From positions 1 to 36,767 of the forward strand of contig NZ_JAACKC010000012.1 of assembly GCF_009939195.1 (NCBI RefSeq): a stretch of 36,767 bases of DNA, written 5' to 3'. Positions 1-8,976 of the stretch are shown here, piece after piece (position 1 is the first letter of the stretch; every line of letters begins with the position of its first letter). Under the pieces are notes generated by a model. That model was not told the DNA's origin and searched no databases. It saw only the letters and a program-made list of their open reading frames with translations. Source of the DNA: Acinetobacter kanungonis. Its GTDB lineage: Bacteria > Pseudomonadota > Gammaproteobacteria > Pseudomonadales > Moraxellaceae. Position numbers and translations under genes: made by a program.

Positions 1-327
1 CACATAGAAACTGGTTGAGCTTTCGACAAAAGCCATGCCCCCTGCAATAATGCCCCACGTGACCATGACACGGGCAATCCAGATGCGGGCACCAACTTTA
101 TGCAGAATAATGTTGGATGGGACTTCAAATAAGAAATAACCTAAGAAGAAAATACCAGCGCCAAATCCAAGAATCGAAGAGGTGAAGCCCAAATCTTCTT
201 TCATGGTAATAGCAGCAAAACCAATATTGACGCGGTCAATATAAGCAATTAAATACAAAATCATGATAAACGGGACGATACGCCACGTGATTTTACGTAT
301 AGTCCGTTTTTCGATATCCATGTCCAT
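1..327 (-). CDS. MFS transporter, ACS-type, N-terminal part (runs off window)
   Basis: This is the first 109 residues of an inner-membrane major facilitator transporter; the rest lies beyond the left edge. The N-terminus reads MDMDIEKRTIRKITWRIVPF. A first membrane helix with the YIDRVNIGFA motif follows, then a second with FFLGYFLFEVPSN. These are typical of the anion:cation symporter (ACS) branch, which takes up organic anions such as sugar acids, tartrate or phthalates. The start at 327 is chosen because GGAGATAAGCC directly precedes it; an ATG two codons further in is less well placed. It is divergent from the LysR gene at 574, the usual arrangement for a LysR regulator and its target transporter. 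The substrate cannot be told from this fragment. Confidence 0.85.
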   Translation of the reverse strand, partial: MDMDIEKRTIRKITWRIVPFIMILYLIAYIDRVNIGFAAITMKEDLGFTSSILGFGAGIFFLGYFLFEVPSNIILHKVGARIWIARVMVTWGIIAGGMAFVESSTSFYV

Positions 328-573
328 GGCTTATCTCCATATAAGTAGCGATTACCTCCCGATCTAGTGGGTGAACACCAAGATCGAGTTTGGCGAAAAG
401 GCTCCCCTTTGTTTCACCGTTTTCCTTACACGGTCGACTTTAAGACTCGCTGGAGTTTCCTTGCTCGAGTGAGATAATTTGTTTGGGGGGTAACGTGATA
501 TGGATAATAGAGACTTTGCAAAACGGATGAATCGATATAAAGTTAAATCACTATTGCAAAAAACTGAATAATC

Positions 574-1497
574 ATGAGCTCAGATACAGAATTAGCATTC
601 TTCTGTTTACTAATAAAACAAGGAAGTTTGGTTGCAACTGCACGTGAATTAAATTTGACCCCACCCGCAGTATCACGACGTTTAACGCAAATGGAAGAGC
701 GCTTGGGCGTGCGTTTGCTGAATCGAACCACGAGACGGATTAGCCTGACGCATGAGGGTGAGATTTATTATGAAAATGCGCTGCGGATTCTAAAAGAAAT
801 AGAAGATATGGAACGCCGAGTGTCCAGTACCCGATTTGCACCCAAAGGTTTAATTCGGATCAATGCGCCTTTGGGCTTTGGACGGTCTTATATTGCGCCC
901 GCCATTTCAGATTTTGCGAAAATATATCCAGAAGTTAAATTCCAATTACAACTTAGTGATCGTCCAGTAAATCTTCCTGATGAAGCGACTGATGTGGTGA
1001 TTCGCGTTGGTGAAATTCCAGATTCAAGGCTGATTGCCCAGAAACTTGCAGCGAATAGGCGTTTGTTGTGTGCTTCGCCCTTGTATCTTAAAAGTGTTGG
1101 AATTCCTGAGACTCCACATGATTTAACTGCCCATCAATGTATTGTAATTCGGCAGAATGAAGCAGCTTATGGCAATTGGCGTTTTAGTTTTGGCGAACAG
1201 GTCGAAACCATTAAGGTACATGGCAATTTAAGTACCAATGATGGTGAGGTGGCCCTAAACTGGGCACTAGATGGGCAAGGGATTTTAATGCGCGCAGAAT
1301 GGGATGTGGCAAAGTATTTACGCAGTGGACGTTTAATTCAATTATTAGAACACTACAATACGCCCCCAGCAGATGTGTATGCTGTGTATTTAGAATGGCT
1401 ACAAGATTCACCGCGGGTGGCATACTTTTTAAATCACCTTAAAGAATATTTGGCACAGCATGTGGATAATTTGGTACAACATCGACCACTTGCTTGA
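574..1497 (+). CDS. LysR-family transcriptional regulator
   Basis: This is a full-length (307 aa) LysR-type regulator. The N-terminal winged helix-turn-helix spans about residues 5-65 (core TARELNLTPPAVSRRLTQME, then ERLGVRLLNRTTRR). A periplasmic-binding-protein-like effector domain follows from about residue 90, with the DVVIRVGEIPDS segment common in the DmlR/tartrate-type subgroup. It is divergent from the ACS-type transporter ending at 327, so it probably controls that gene and itself from the 246-bp intergenic region. The effector is unknown. No strong ribosome-binding site is seen before this ATG. A clear terminator follows at 1567-1600. Confidence 0.9.
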   Translation: MSSDTELAFFCLLIKQGSLVATARELNLTPPAVSRRLTQMEERLGVRLLNRTTRRISLTHEGEIYYENALRILKEIEDMERRVSSTRFAPKGLIRINAPLGFGRSYIAPAISDFAKIYPEVKFQLQLSDRPVNLPDEATDVVIRVGEIPDSRLIAQKLAANRRLLCASPLYLKSVGIPETPHDLTAHQCIVIRQNEAAYGNWRFSFGEQVETIKVHGNLSTNDGEVALNWALDGQGILMRAEWDVAKYLRSGRLIQLLEHYNTPPADVYAVYLEWLQDSPRVAYFLNHLKEYLAQHVDNLVQHRPLA

Positions 1498-1566
1498 GAA
1501 ATAAATGCTGTTTTGTCTTTTAATGATAAGTACATGATATGGATTTAAGGCAATCTCTAATCGTAA

Positions 1567-1600
1567 AAAACCAAGACTGTTCATAAACAATCTTGGTTTT
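1567..1600 (+). terminator. Rho-independent terminator after the LysR gene
   Basis: AAAACCAAGACTGT (1567-1580) pairs with ACAATCTTGGTTTT (1587-1600) around a 6-base loop, with one mismatch. The A-rich and T-rich flanks could make it work in both directions. It lies 70 bp after the LysR stop codon and just before the IS5-type end at 1607. Confidence 0.8.
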
Positions 1601-1606
1601 TAAAAC

Positions 1607-1620
1607 GGCTTTGTTGCACA
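1607..1620 (+). repeat. IS5-type terminal sequence, left copy
   Basis: GGCTTTGTTGCACA matches the outer tip of IS5-family (IS903-like) elements. The exact reverse complement occurs at 11006-11019. The decayed IS5 transposase at 1661 starts 40 bp inside it, so this is the genuine left end of that element. No 9-bp target duplication is seen when the flanks of the two ends are compared. Confidence 0.75.
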
Positions 1621-1660
1621 ATCCTACCGATAAGGTCTTATTCCACAATATAATTCTCAA

Positions 1661-2240
1661 ATGAATAAGCCTACACCTAAAATTTATCGTACAACCAATT
1701 GATCCACCTACAATTAAGCTTTAATGAATCGAGGAAACATCTCGATTTGGTTTGATCCTATCATCGAATGGTATGCTCAACGAAAAGGCAAACAAGGACG
1801 AAATCAAATTTACTCCGACGCAGCGATCCAATGCTGCTTAATGATTAAATCTCTCTTTCGATTGTCTTTACGCATGGTCGCTGGCTTTGTTCAAAGTCTC
1901 ATCCATCTGTGTGGTCTAGATTGAACAGCTCCAGATTATTCTACAATCTACAGAAGGCAAAGGCATATCGATATTGCGATTGGCTATCAAAAATATAGTA
2001 ATAGACTACATCTATTTGTCGACTCTACTGGCTTGCAATTTTTAGGTGAAGGTGAATGGAAATGAAAGAAATATCAGCCTGAATATCGCCGCCAAAGGCG
2101 TAAATTACATATCGGTATATATGTTAAAACCCTTCAAATTCGAGTAGTTCAACTCACGACTAACAATGTGTGATTCTCAAGTACTTGGTGATTTACTTGA
2201 TTAAATTCAACATGACAGTCACTCTGTACGCCCTAGTTAG
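1661..2240 (+). pseudogene. IS5-family (IS903-like) transposase, decayed and 3'-truncated
   Basis: From ATG 1661 the reading frame gives recognisable IS903-type segments: STYN.ALMNRGNISIWFD, YSDAAIQCCLMIKSLFRLSLR, then after a stop TAPDYSTI and the DDE-domain piece HLFVDSTGLQFLGEGEWK. It is interrupted by a TGA where the family has Trp (codon 14), a TAA where it has Lys (codon 19), a TGA at 1922-1924, and another TGA after GEGEWK. A frameshift follows near 2170 (NNV, then DSQVLGDLLD in another frame). The 3' part with the last catalytic Glu is missing. The element is therefore dead and could only move with help in trans. Confidence 0.85.
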
Positions 2241-2299
2241 TTAAACAAATAGAAATACGCTCAAAATCATTGATGACTATGAGCATTTGCAATTGTAAA

Positions 2300-2440
2300 T
2301 TACTTTTTTGAAAACAGTTCCCTCTCTTTTGCTCGTCGATTTACCATACCGCTAATCTTCACACCATTTTCGTAAATCCAGCGATCAAACTGTGATACTA
2401 CATTCCGCTTATTAATCCAAGTCAGCATGGTGCTTTTCAT
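2300..2440 (-). CDS. possible small ORF after the recombinase trio
   Basis: A 46-codon ORF starts MKSTMLTWINKRN and ends RRAKERELFSKK. It follows the 1066-aa recombinase gene by 60 bp on the same strand. It is strongly basic at the C-terminus and has no obvious ribosome-binding site. It could be a real small protein of the recombinase module, a remnant of a larger gene, or chance. No family was recognised. Confidence 0.2.
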   Translation of the reverse strand: MKSTMLTWINKRNVVSQFDRWIYENGVKISGMVNRRAKERELFSKK

Positions 2441-2500
2441 AAAGGCAGTTTACTTATTAACAGGGAAATTTCTAAACAATTCCCCTTTAACATGCTTAGG

Positions 2501-5500
2501 CTATTTGATCCAGAGTTCATCTTTTTGCATCATTTTTAACATTAAATTAAATATAACCAGCGGAGTAACATTTTTTTTGTTAGAGCCGACAACTCTTTGA
2601 AAACTAAATTTAACGGTTCGCTCAGGAGCATCCAAATTAACTGGGTAGTTTTGTTTTTCTAAATACAGATGATCTCCTAACATTGGCTCTATACCAGTAA
2701 TAAAATTAACAATTTGTTGCTCATCACCTTTCATTCGGCATTGAAAATGTAGAAAATTTTTACGCAGTTTTCCAAATAATAATAATATTTTAAGCGCCTT
2801 AACCATGTTCTTTTCTTTCAGTGCATCTTGCTGCCTATCATCTTTATAATGAAAATCAAGGAGAGGAATTATTTCATCTGGACGAGTCAGTTTTTTAGCC
2901 TTTTCGTAAAGTTCATCAAACCAACTCTCTTCTAAATTCTTACTATAAACATAATTCGTTTTTAAATTAAATTTTTGGCGATCCATCCATTTAGTGCTCA
3001 TCCATTGACATCGTTGCATCCATTCTTGAGCTTGGGTATCTTCGCTTAAACGACCTTCTCTAAAACTTATCAAACGTTGAAAAGGTGTCAGAGTACTCTT
3101 CTCTATACTAAACTTCTTTTCTTGTCGGCCAGCCATCGTAACTGGCTGTGTTTGCTGATAAGAATTAAACCATTTCTGCTGCTGAGTATAACGATTTAGG
3201 TTTATGTAGTCTGTACTTGACTTCACTGGGCTAAAACACTGTTCTAATACTTTTTTTGAAATGATACACGGCGAATTATAAATTCGATCGACTGCTAATA
3301 AATCCAAAACATGAAGGTAATTTGAAGCCGTTTGCTCAATACTGCTATGCCCCATCCAAGAGGCGAGCACCTGCCATTTATGTTGAATAATCTCTTCTTG
3401 AGCACGTGCTTTCATACCAAACAATAAATCCCTCATCTTTTTTGCTTTTACCCAAGGACAATCTGTGTAGGTCTTGATCATTTCTTTTGAACCGAGCAAA
3501 GTTATTGCTAGATAGTTAGCAGCACTGTGGCGTAATGTATGAAAACTAAAGCCATGATGCATACCTAATATTTGACTAAACAAATCTACTGTAATTTTGC
3601 TGATACATTGATCAGTTAATACACGATGATTCACACTAAAAAGTAGATCATCCTGCTGATTAACCAAATATTGCTCATAACGATGTTGTATGTAACGTTG
3701 TACTACTAAAAACTCATGTTCTGACAATGCAATTTTCAATGGTATTTGACGATTCGCACTTCGCGTTTTCAGACGGCGATATGAATTGTCTTGGATATGA
3801 AGCGTGATATTATTAAAAACTGTATTTTCTTTTTCTTTATAAAGTAGCTCTGGGCAAATAATATCTTGTATTTTAAGACAACGAACTTCATTTAATCGAA
3901 GTCCAGTTCTATAACTTAGTAAATACATCAGCTTTAAACAACTCAGATGATCGACCCACTCTGATGCCGTTGGCTCTTGACTTAAATTTTCTAGTTTTTC
4001 CAATAATTTGCCAAATAGCAAAGGACTCACTAGCCGTGCATTGCAAATTTGTAAATGCTTAAAACTTGAATTCTGTAACACCAATACCCCTGGAGCATCA
4101 TAATTCTCTATACAGAATTGATGAAAATCTTTTAGGCGACCAAAACGGTATTCTGCGCTTTGGTGCATCTTACGAGAGGTTTTTCCTTTCACCGAATCTC
4201 GTTGAACTGCTTTTTCATCACGTTCACTGCTGTATTTCAATAGCTGCCGATATAAATCCTCATAGTCATCTATGGATTGTTGCTTTAAATCTAATTTATT
4301 GAGCCAAATCTCAAATATAAATTCTTTGCCAAACGATCCTAAGTAGCTTTCAATAGTTGATAATTGAAGCCCTCGTTTTTTTAAATGCATTAACCAGTGA
4401 ATTAAGCGTAGTTGAGCATCAATTAAAGACTTTTCCTCCGTATTAGCATCAACTATCTTCTCCTCTAACACCCTTCTAGTTTCTTGCCAAAAACGTAGCG
4501 TGCGTTCTTCTTTATTCCTCTTTTTATCTAAACGCTCAACTTTTTGACCTTTACGTTTCTTTTGACCAAACAACATCAACTCATACGGAATCGTTTGTAA
4601 TTTGCTTTGAACAGTCGGAACTTCAGGAAGTAACTGCTCTTGTTCAAAATGAATAGGGCGATTATCTGGTTCTGTGACTTGATTGTAATCATTATTCCAC
4701 AGCAATCTAAATTCGGATGGCCTTAAAGCAACAGTATTAATCTCTTGCTGAAGCACATTACTCAAAAATATATCTATGCTGAGGTTTGGATTAAATTCGA
4801 GTACCATTTGCACATCATTAAATGCACGAAATCCACGGCGTTTAATTTGATATTGCAGATCCCCAAGACTTTTTTTCCTGCCTATCTTACTCAAGCTTTC
4901 TAAAATACAATCTTCAACTGAATGTTGCAGACAAAATTCTTTCTGAGTAGCTTTCAACTTTTTTAAATATTGCAAAATGAACTGCGCATATGGGTTAAAA
5001 AAAACATGTTTCCATTGGTACAACTTTCCCTGTTCTACATCGTTGCCATATTGAGAGTTTTCAACACGATAATGTAGTAACAATGGATTAGTGATTTTTT
5101 TGTAGTCCGAATGGTATAACCGAAAACAATTCAGATCTGTACCAAGCTCAATGGCCTCCTGCAATTGCTTCTGAATAGCAATCAAATGCTGTTCATCTGC
5201 ACAGCCTGAAATATATATAAAACTTAAGCATAAATTTCCCCATAAGTACTTTGGTTCATTCCAATATTCAAATGAATCTTGCCAATACTGCCTTAATTCC
5301 TTAAGTACATGGATATGTAGATGCCCCTGTTCTAACCGTGACTCTGTACTCTCAATTTTTCTAGGCAGTACGATCCGTTTAGTATGTGGATTTAGCTTAA
5401 TTCTGTATGATTTTTTATCTACATTCTGGTTGAATTGCTTCCTTCTTTTATTAAATTCATCTTCAGTAAATTGCATCAGTTTTGATTGTTCGTCTCGGCT

Positions 5501-5701
5501 CAACTTTTGACTCAAACAATCAACACTATCTTTAATGTCATGCCATTTTTCAGCGATCTGCTGATCAAGTTTTTGCTGCATTTCTTTCGTCAATACTTCA
5601 GGTGGAGAAGGCTGTCTATCTAGCGACTTTTTCACCATTTTATGAATATCAACAAATAGATCATCTAGTTGTGGTTTTATTAGTTCTTTGATTTTTTGCA
5701 T
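2501..5701 (-). CDS. Large tyrosine recombinase (1066 aa), third gene of a recombinase trio
   Basis: This is a DNA strand-exchange protein about three times longer than ordinary phage integrases. The catalytic domain sits in the middle, about residues 570-810. R602 lies in TGLRLNE, the box-II motif HTLRH puts H721 and R724 in place, H785 is in MGHSS, and the nucleophile is Y795 in SNYLHV. The full Arg-His-Arg-His-Tyr set is thus present. About 560 residues precede it, charged and rich in Lys/Gln/Glu with likely coiled-coil segments. About 270 residues follow, with no recognised domain. It starts 4 bp after the stop of the 779-aa gene, so the two are probably translated together. The arrangement recalls multi-recombinase mobile modules (Tn554 TnpABC, RIT elements, Gamma-Mobile-Trio), but membership is not proven. 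Codon use is more AT-rich than in the metabolic genes to the right. Confidence 0.85.
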   Translation of the reverse strand: MQKIKELIKPQLDDLFVDIHKMVKKSLDRQPSPPEVLTKEMQQKLDQQIAEKWHDIKDSVDCLSQKLSRDEQSKLMQFTEDEFNKRRKQFNQNVDKKSYRIKLNPHTKRIVLPRKIESTESRLEQGHLHIHVLKELRQYWQDSFEYWNEPKYLWGNLCLSFIYISGCADEQHLIAIQKQLQEAIELGTDLNCFRLYHSDYKKITNPLLLHYRVENSQYGNDVEQGKLYQWKHVFFNPYAQFILQYLKKLKATQKEFCLQHSVEDCILESLSKIGRKKSLGDLQYQIKRRGFRAFNDVQMVLEFNPNLSIDIFLSNVLQQEINTVALRPSEFRLLWNNDYNQVTEPDNRPIHFEQEQLLPEVPTVQSKLQTIPYELMLFGQKKRKGQKVERLDKKRNKEERTLRFWQETRRVLEEKIVDANTEEKSLIDAQLRLIHWLMHLKKRGLQLSTIESYLGSFGKEFIFEIWLNKLDLKQQSIDDYEDLYRQLLKYSSERDEKAVQRDSVKGKTSRKMHQSAEYRFGRLKDFHQFCIENYDAPGVLVLQNSSFKHLQICNARLVSPLLFGKLLEKLENLSQEPTASEWVDHLSCLKLMYLLSYRTGLRLNEVRCLKIQDIICPELLYKEKENTVFNNITLHIQDNSYRRLKTRSANRQIPLKIALSEHEFLVVQRYIQHRYEQYLVNQQDDLLFSVNHRVLTDQCISKITVDLFSQILGMHHGFSFHTLRHSAANYLAITLLGSKEMIKTYTDCPWVKAKKMRDLLFGMKARAQEEIIQHKWQVLASWMGHSSIEQTASNYLHVLDLLAVDRIYNSPCIISKKVLEQCFSPVKSSTDYINLNRYTQQQKWFNSYQQTQPVTMAGRQEKKFSIEKSTLTPFQRLISFREGRLSEDTQAQEWMQRCQWMSTKWMDRQKFNLKTNYVYSKNLEESWFDELYEKAKKLTRPDEIIPLLDFHYKDDRQQDALKEKNMVKALKILLLFGKLRKNFLHFQCRMKGDEQQIVNFITGIEPMLGDHLYLEKQNYPVNLDAPERTVKFSFQRVVGSNKKNVTPLVIFNLMLKMMQKDELWIK

Positions 5702-5705
5702 ACAA

Positions 5706-8045
5706 CTATTTTCGCTCTAAGTGTTTAATCGATAAAGATTTGACATTATCTTGCAATTGCTGGCGGGCTTGCTGTACATAGACATTCGGGATAAGTGAAG
5801 AATGCGGATGAAAAGCCTCTCGGTCACGTTGGTCATGACCATACAGGGCCTGAATTAAGTGAAAAGCTAATGCTGGTTTACCCTCTTGCTGCTCATGCAT
5901 CAAAAAGTTCATGTCAAAATGACGTAACCAATTCGAATACATATTCTTTGGAAAGACTCCTTGCATATATGAATTCACCCATTTTCTCGATAAAGGGATT
6001 AACTTAATTTTCCTGCTCTGCCATTCTTTGACAGTTATCGGCAAGATATCTTTACTAAAAATGACCTTACCAAAAAGATCATTTACAGTTATCTTCTTCT
6101 TTGCAAAGACTTGTCTAAAAAATGAACCGTACGCTTCAATAATTTGTTCTAAAAAGGCAGTGTAATTTTGCAGTGTTTTTATGAAAAAATCAGATAAAGG
6201 GATAAAACGACCATCTTTTCTTGCTTTACTATTTTTTTTATCATTCACATATAAAAGCTTGAGCTCAACACAATAATCATCCAAATTCCCCAACAGGTTT
6301 TTTTTAGGCCGACTTGCCAAACTCAACAAACTGATATGCCACATCCAACACGCATATGCATTAAGTTGATTAATAATGTGCTTATCTTCTTGGATGTTTT
6401 CGTGACAATGTCTATGTAAAATATGGAATTGCTCTTTCACAAAATTGGGTTCAAGTGCCAGTTGGCTCCCTATCCTTCCTATAGATAATGCAGATTGCAC
6501 TTTGAATTGTTGTTGCAATATTTTTAGTTCAGCCGTGTCTTCAGTAAAATGTGTGGAATGTGGTGTAAGTGCTTTTTCTAAAAAGGCTAGATATGTGCTA
6601 CTGAGTTGAGTTTTCGGTAGCCCGCCATAATAGATACCAGGCATGTGATGCTGACTATCCCGCCCAGCAATTACATGAGCAAGATATTCATTATATGTTT
6701 CATAATATATATGAAAATATAATTGAGCCTGCAGTTTTTCTACAGTGATCGAACCTACAAACCGATTATCAAGCCAATTCTTAAGTTTCGTATTAATGTG
6801 TGTTGATGAAATTAGTGGATTCGATGCTTGTTCTATATAGTCAAACCAAGCAGAAGGTAAATGTAGTTGATGTGTCATCACTTCATTCCACCGCACATGA
6901 TTTAAGCTCTTAATCTTCTGCTCTGTAATTTTAAGATTTAATTTGAGTAAATATTCGCGACGTCTACTTGAACCATTCTGGATCAAAATTCCATCTTGAA
7001 TAAGCTCGTTAAAATCCATCAGTGCGACGGGTGATAATCCCGTCAAAAGTGACAATAAACATGCTGCAGCGATTGCAGCATCCCTCCAGTGCCCGGATAA
7101 CTCGGTTCTCAACACATAAACAATTTGCTTCAGTATATCTGGCGCCAAATAATGTGGATTTGTAACAAAAGGAGCATGACGGCGCTGGCGATGCCGCATT
7201 AGATGCGTCGCATTATCGCTGAGTATATAATTTAAATTTTTAGACTTTTCATCTTCTGAATAAAACTCCATTTCAGGATCTAATAGATCAACTTCACCCT
7301 CTTCATCTTTGTGAAGAGCGGCATCATAAATACTGATCTTTGCGTTATGTCCAATATCTACTTGCTTACCCGTTTTAATTTCACGAAATTTTTTGAGTTC
7401 ATTTTTCGTCGGCCATTGCAAAACTTTACTTTTTTTTGACTTACGCTGACGATGAACAACACGACGATCATCAAGTCTTTTAAAAATTATTAATAGAGCC
7501 GATAAATACTCTATGGCTTGTACTTGTTTGAAATCTTTAATATTAAAAAGTTGATTACGATCCTCCTTTTTCAAGTTACGTTCGTACATGACATAGCGAT
7601 TTAGTAGCTCACTGCATTCTTGAAATAATTCAGCATGATTAGAATCCAGAACATATCGTGATACATAGCGAAAGAGATCACAAACATGTTTTTGCTTATT
7701 CTCAGCTTTATCAATTTTTGCAAATTCTTGATACTGCCGATATGTTAAAAAACTCGCTTGTAGAATCAAATAACGTTCAGACGACAGCTCTTGAGTATTA
7801 CTAGTAGTCGGGCATGCAAAATAACTTAAAGAAGCTAGATAATAATATTTACCTAATTGTCTAGAACTAGATATATAGCCATATATCTGTTGTGCTTCCT
7901 TATATAGAGCATGGGCTTTTTCACGTAAATCATCTGATAGATCGACAAATTGTGTATTCACAACATGATTGCGTAATAAACAATAATCTTTTTGGAATTT
8001 TTCTGCTAAATCTAAGAATTGCTCTTCTGTTTCAATCTTTGGCAT
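5706..8045 (-). CDS. Degenerate tyrosine-recombinase-like protein (779 aa), second gene of the trio
   Basis: The middle and C-terminal parts resemble a tyrosine recombinase fold whose active site has decayed. The first catalytic Arg is replaced in SLLTGLSPVALMDF (S338 instead of Arg). The box-II HxxR reads N705-W-L-R708. A YGH segment (H737) is retained, but the nucleophile position falls in AFHPHSS with no Tyr. It is therefore probably an inactive, DNA-binding partner of the 1066-aa enzyme. The N-terminal 250 residues are not recognisable; a basic stretch (HRQRKSKKSK) lies near residue 200. It sits 12 bp after the 154-aa gene and 4 bp before the 1066-aa gene, as in an operon. The recombinase relationship rests on weak motif similarity. 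Confidence 0.7.
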   Translation of the reverse strand: MPKIETEEQFLDLAEKFQKDYCLLRNHVVNTQFVDLSDDLREKAHALYKEAQQIYGYISSSRQLGKYYYLASLSYFACPTTSNTQELSSERYLILQASFLTYRQYQEFAKIDKAENKQKHVCDLFRYVSRYVLDSNHAELFQECSELLNRYVMYERNLKKEDRNQLFNIKDFKQVQAIEYLSALLIIFKRLDDRRVVHRQRKSKKSKVLQWPTKNELKKFREIKTGKQVDIGHNAKISIYDAALHKDEEGEVDLLDPEMEFYSEDEKSKNLNYILSDNATHLMRHRQRRHAPFVTNPHYLAPDILKQIVYVLRTELSGHWRDAAIAAACLLSLLTGLSPVALMDFNELIQDGILIQNGSSRRREYLLKLNLKITEQKIKSLNHVRWNEVMTHQLHLPSAWFDYIEQASNPLISSTHINTKLKNWLDNRFVGSITVEKLQAQLYFHIYYETYNEYLAHVIAGRDSQHHMPGIYYGGLPKTQLSSTYLAFLEKALTPHSTHFTEDTAELKILQQQFKVQSALSIGRIGSQLALEPNFVKEQFHILHRHCHENIQEDKHIINQLNAYACWMWHISLLSLASRPKKNLLGNLDDYCVELKLLYVNDKKNSKARKDGRFIPLSDFFIKTLQNYTAFLEQIIEAYGSFFRQVFAKKKITVNDLFGKVIFSKDILPITVKEWQSRKIKLIPLSRKWVNSYMQGVFPKNMYSNWLRHFDMNFLMHEQQEGKPALAFHLIQALYGHDQRDREAFHPHSSLIPNVYVQQARQQLQDNVKSLSIKHLERK

Positions 8046-8057
8046 ATTCGCTTTCGC

Positions 8058-8522
8058 TTAATTTTTTATCAAATTGCATTGGTTAAATTCATTACGATCT
8101 GAACAATTTGGTAAAAGTTGATCTTTTATTGAACTCTTTGTCAGCTTAAAAAATCTAGCAAAAAATTTAGCATCCAGCTCTTTCTGAGCTTTTCTCTCAA
8201 AGCACAAGTGTTGCTGTGATTTTTCGATAAAATCATCAAGATTATGTATCAACTGTAAGATTGCAACATAATTAGAATGTACACGTAAGCATGGCTCCGT
8301 TTGCATTAATAGCAATATTTTTTGCCAAATTTTCACATAGATTATTTTGAACTTTGCTTGTACTACTACTTTCTGGCTCTGCTTAATCTTTTTGATTTTC
8401 AGTAGTTCTGAGTTAATTTTTACTATCTTAAATTGAACATTTTGTCGCTCAAAGCAAAAGGGCATGATAAATTGCCCCATAAATATCTCTATATTTTTTA
8501 CTAAATAGTCAAATTTTAACAT
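8058..8522 (-). CDS. Small basic protein (154 aa), first gene of the trio
   Basis: This protein has no recognised domain. It is basic and very rich in Lys, Ile, Phe and Leu, with a helical look (repeated KIKKIKQSQK-type segments) and several Cys. It lies 12 bp upstream of the 779-aa recombinase-like gene on the same strand and is clearly the first gene of that operon. A small third partner is usual in multi-protein recombinase transposons (compare TnpC of Tn554), which suggests an accessory role in DNA binding or orientation of integration. That role is inferred from position only. Base composition is strongly AT-rich. Confidence 0.65.
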   Translation of the reverse strand: MLKFDYLVKNIEIFMGQFIMPFCFERQNVQFKIVKINSELLKIKKIKQSQKVVVQAKFKIIYVKIWQKILLLMQTEPCLRVHSNYVAILQLIHNLDDFIEKSQQHLCFERKAQKELDAKFFARFFKLTKSSIKDQLLPNCSDRNEFNQCNLIKN

Positions 8523-8737
8523 TTTTATCGATATAAAAAATGAGCATATCTTTGTATATGAAAATTCATTTAATTTATCAACTAAATTTTCTCAAAATTA
8601 CAATTATCAACAAATACATATGGTTTACTTATCATGGGTGGTCTAAATTTTAAAAATTCTTCCACTTTTTTTTAGTTTTCTGTTATTACATGAAACAATA
8701 CCGTTGTATTACATTTTGAAATGCTGTGTATGCAGCA

Positions 8738-8764
8738 TTGATCAAAAAGATTCTCTGCTATACT
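8738..8764 (+). promoter_or_regulatory. possible promoter of the yhfG-fic operon
   Basis: TTGATC (8738-8743) and TATACT (8759-8764) are reasonable -35 and -10 hexamers with a short 15-bp spacer, 33 bp before the yhfG start codon. The spacer is below the optimum, so the promoter may be weak or activated. The rest of the AT-rich 8523-8796 interval must also hold the divergent promoter of the recombinase trio. Confidence 0.4.
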
Positions 8765-8796
8765 TACTTCACGTGTAGCATCAATGGAGTTTCGAA

Positions 8797-8964
8797 ATGC
8801 TCAGAACCACTGAACAGAAAAAAAAATATATTCAAGCGACACGTGCGCAAAACTATCAAGCCAGCCTAAAGCTTGAAGGCATTACAACGACAGCTCAAAC
8901 AACTCAACAAAGTAAAGCTGAAATCTTGCAAAAATATAAGAAGTATTCGCAACCCGAAACTTAG
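8797..8964 (+). CDS. YhfG-like antitoxin of Fic toxin
   Basis: A 55-aa protein starting MLRTTEQKKKYIQATRAQNY. It resembles YhfG, the small partner encoded just before fic in enterobacteria, in the run QNYQASLKLEG (E. coli has a very similar NFQASRRLEG). It contains S23-LKL-E27-G28, which fits the [S/T]xxxE[G/N] inhibition motif by which class I Fic antitoxins place a Glu in the Fic active site and block ATP binding. GGAG sits seven bases before the ATG. The fic gene starts 12 bp after its stop codon, so the two form a toxin-antitoxin operon. The family assignment comes from motif recall, not a search. Confidence 0.8.
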   Translation: MLRTTEQKKKYIQATRAQNYQASLKLEGITTTAQTTQQSKAEILQKYKKYSQPET

Positions 8965-8976
8965 TCAGGTGCATGT

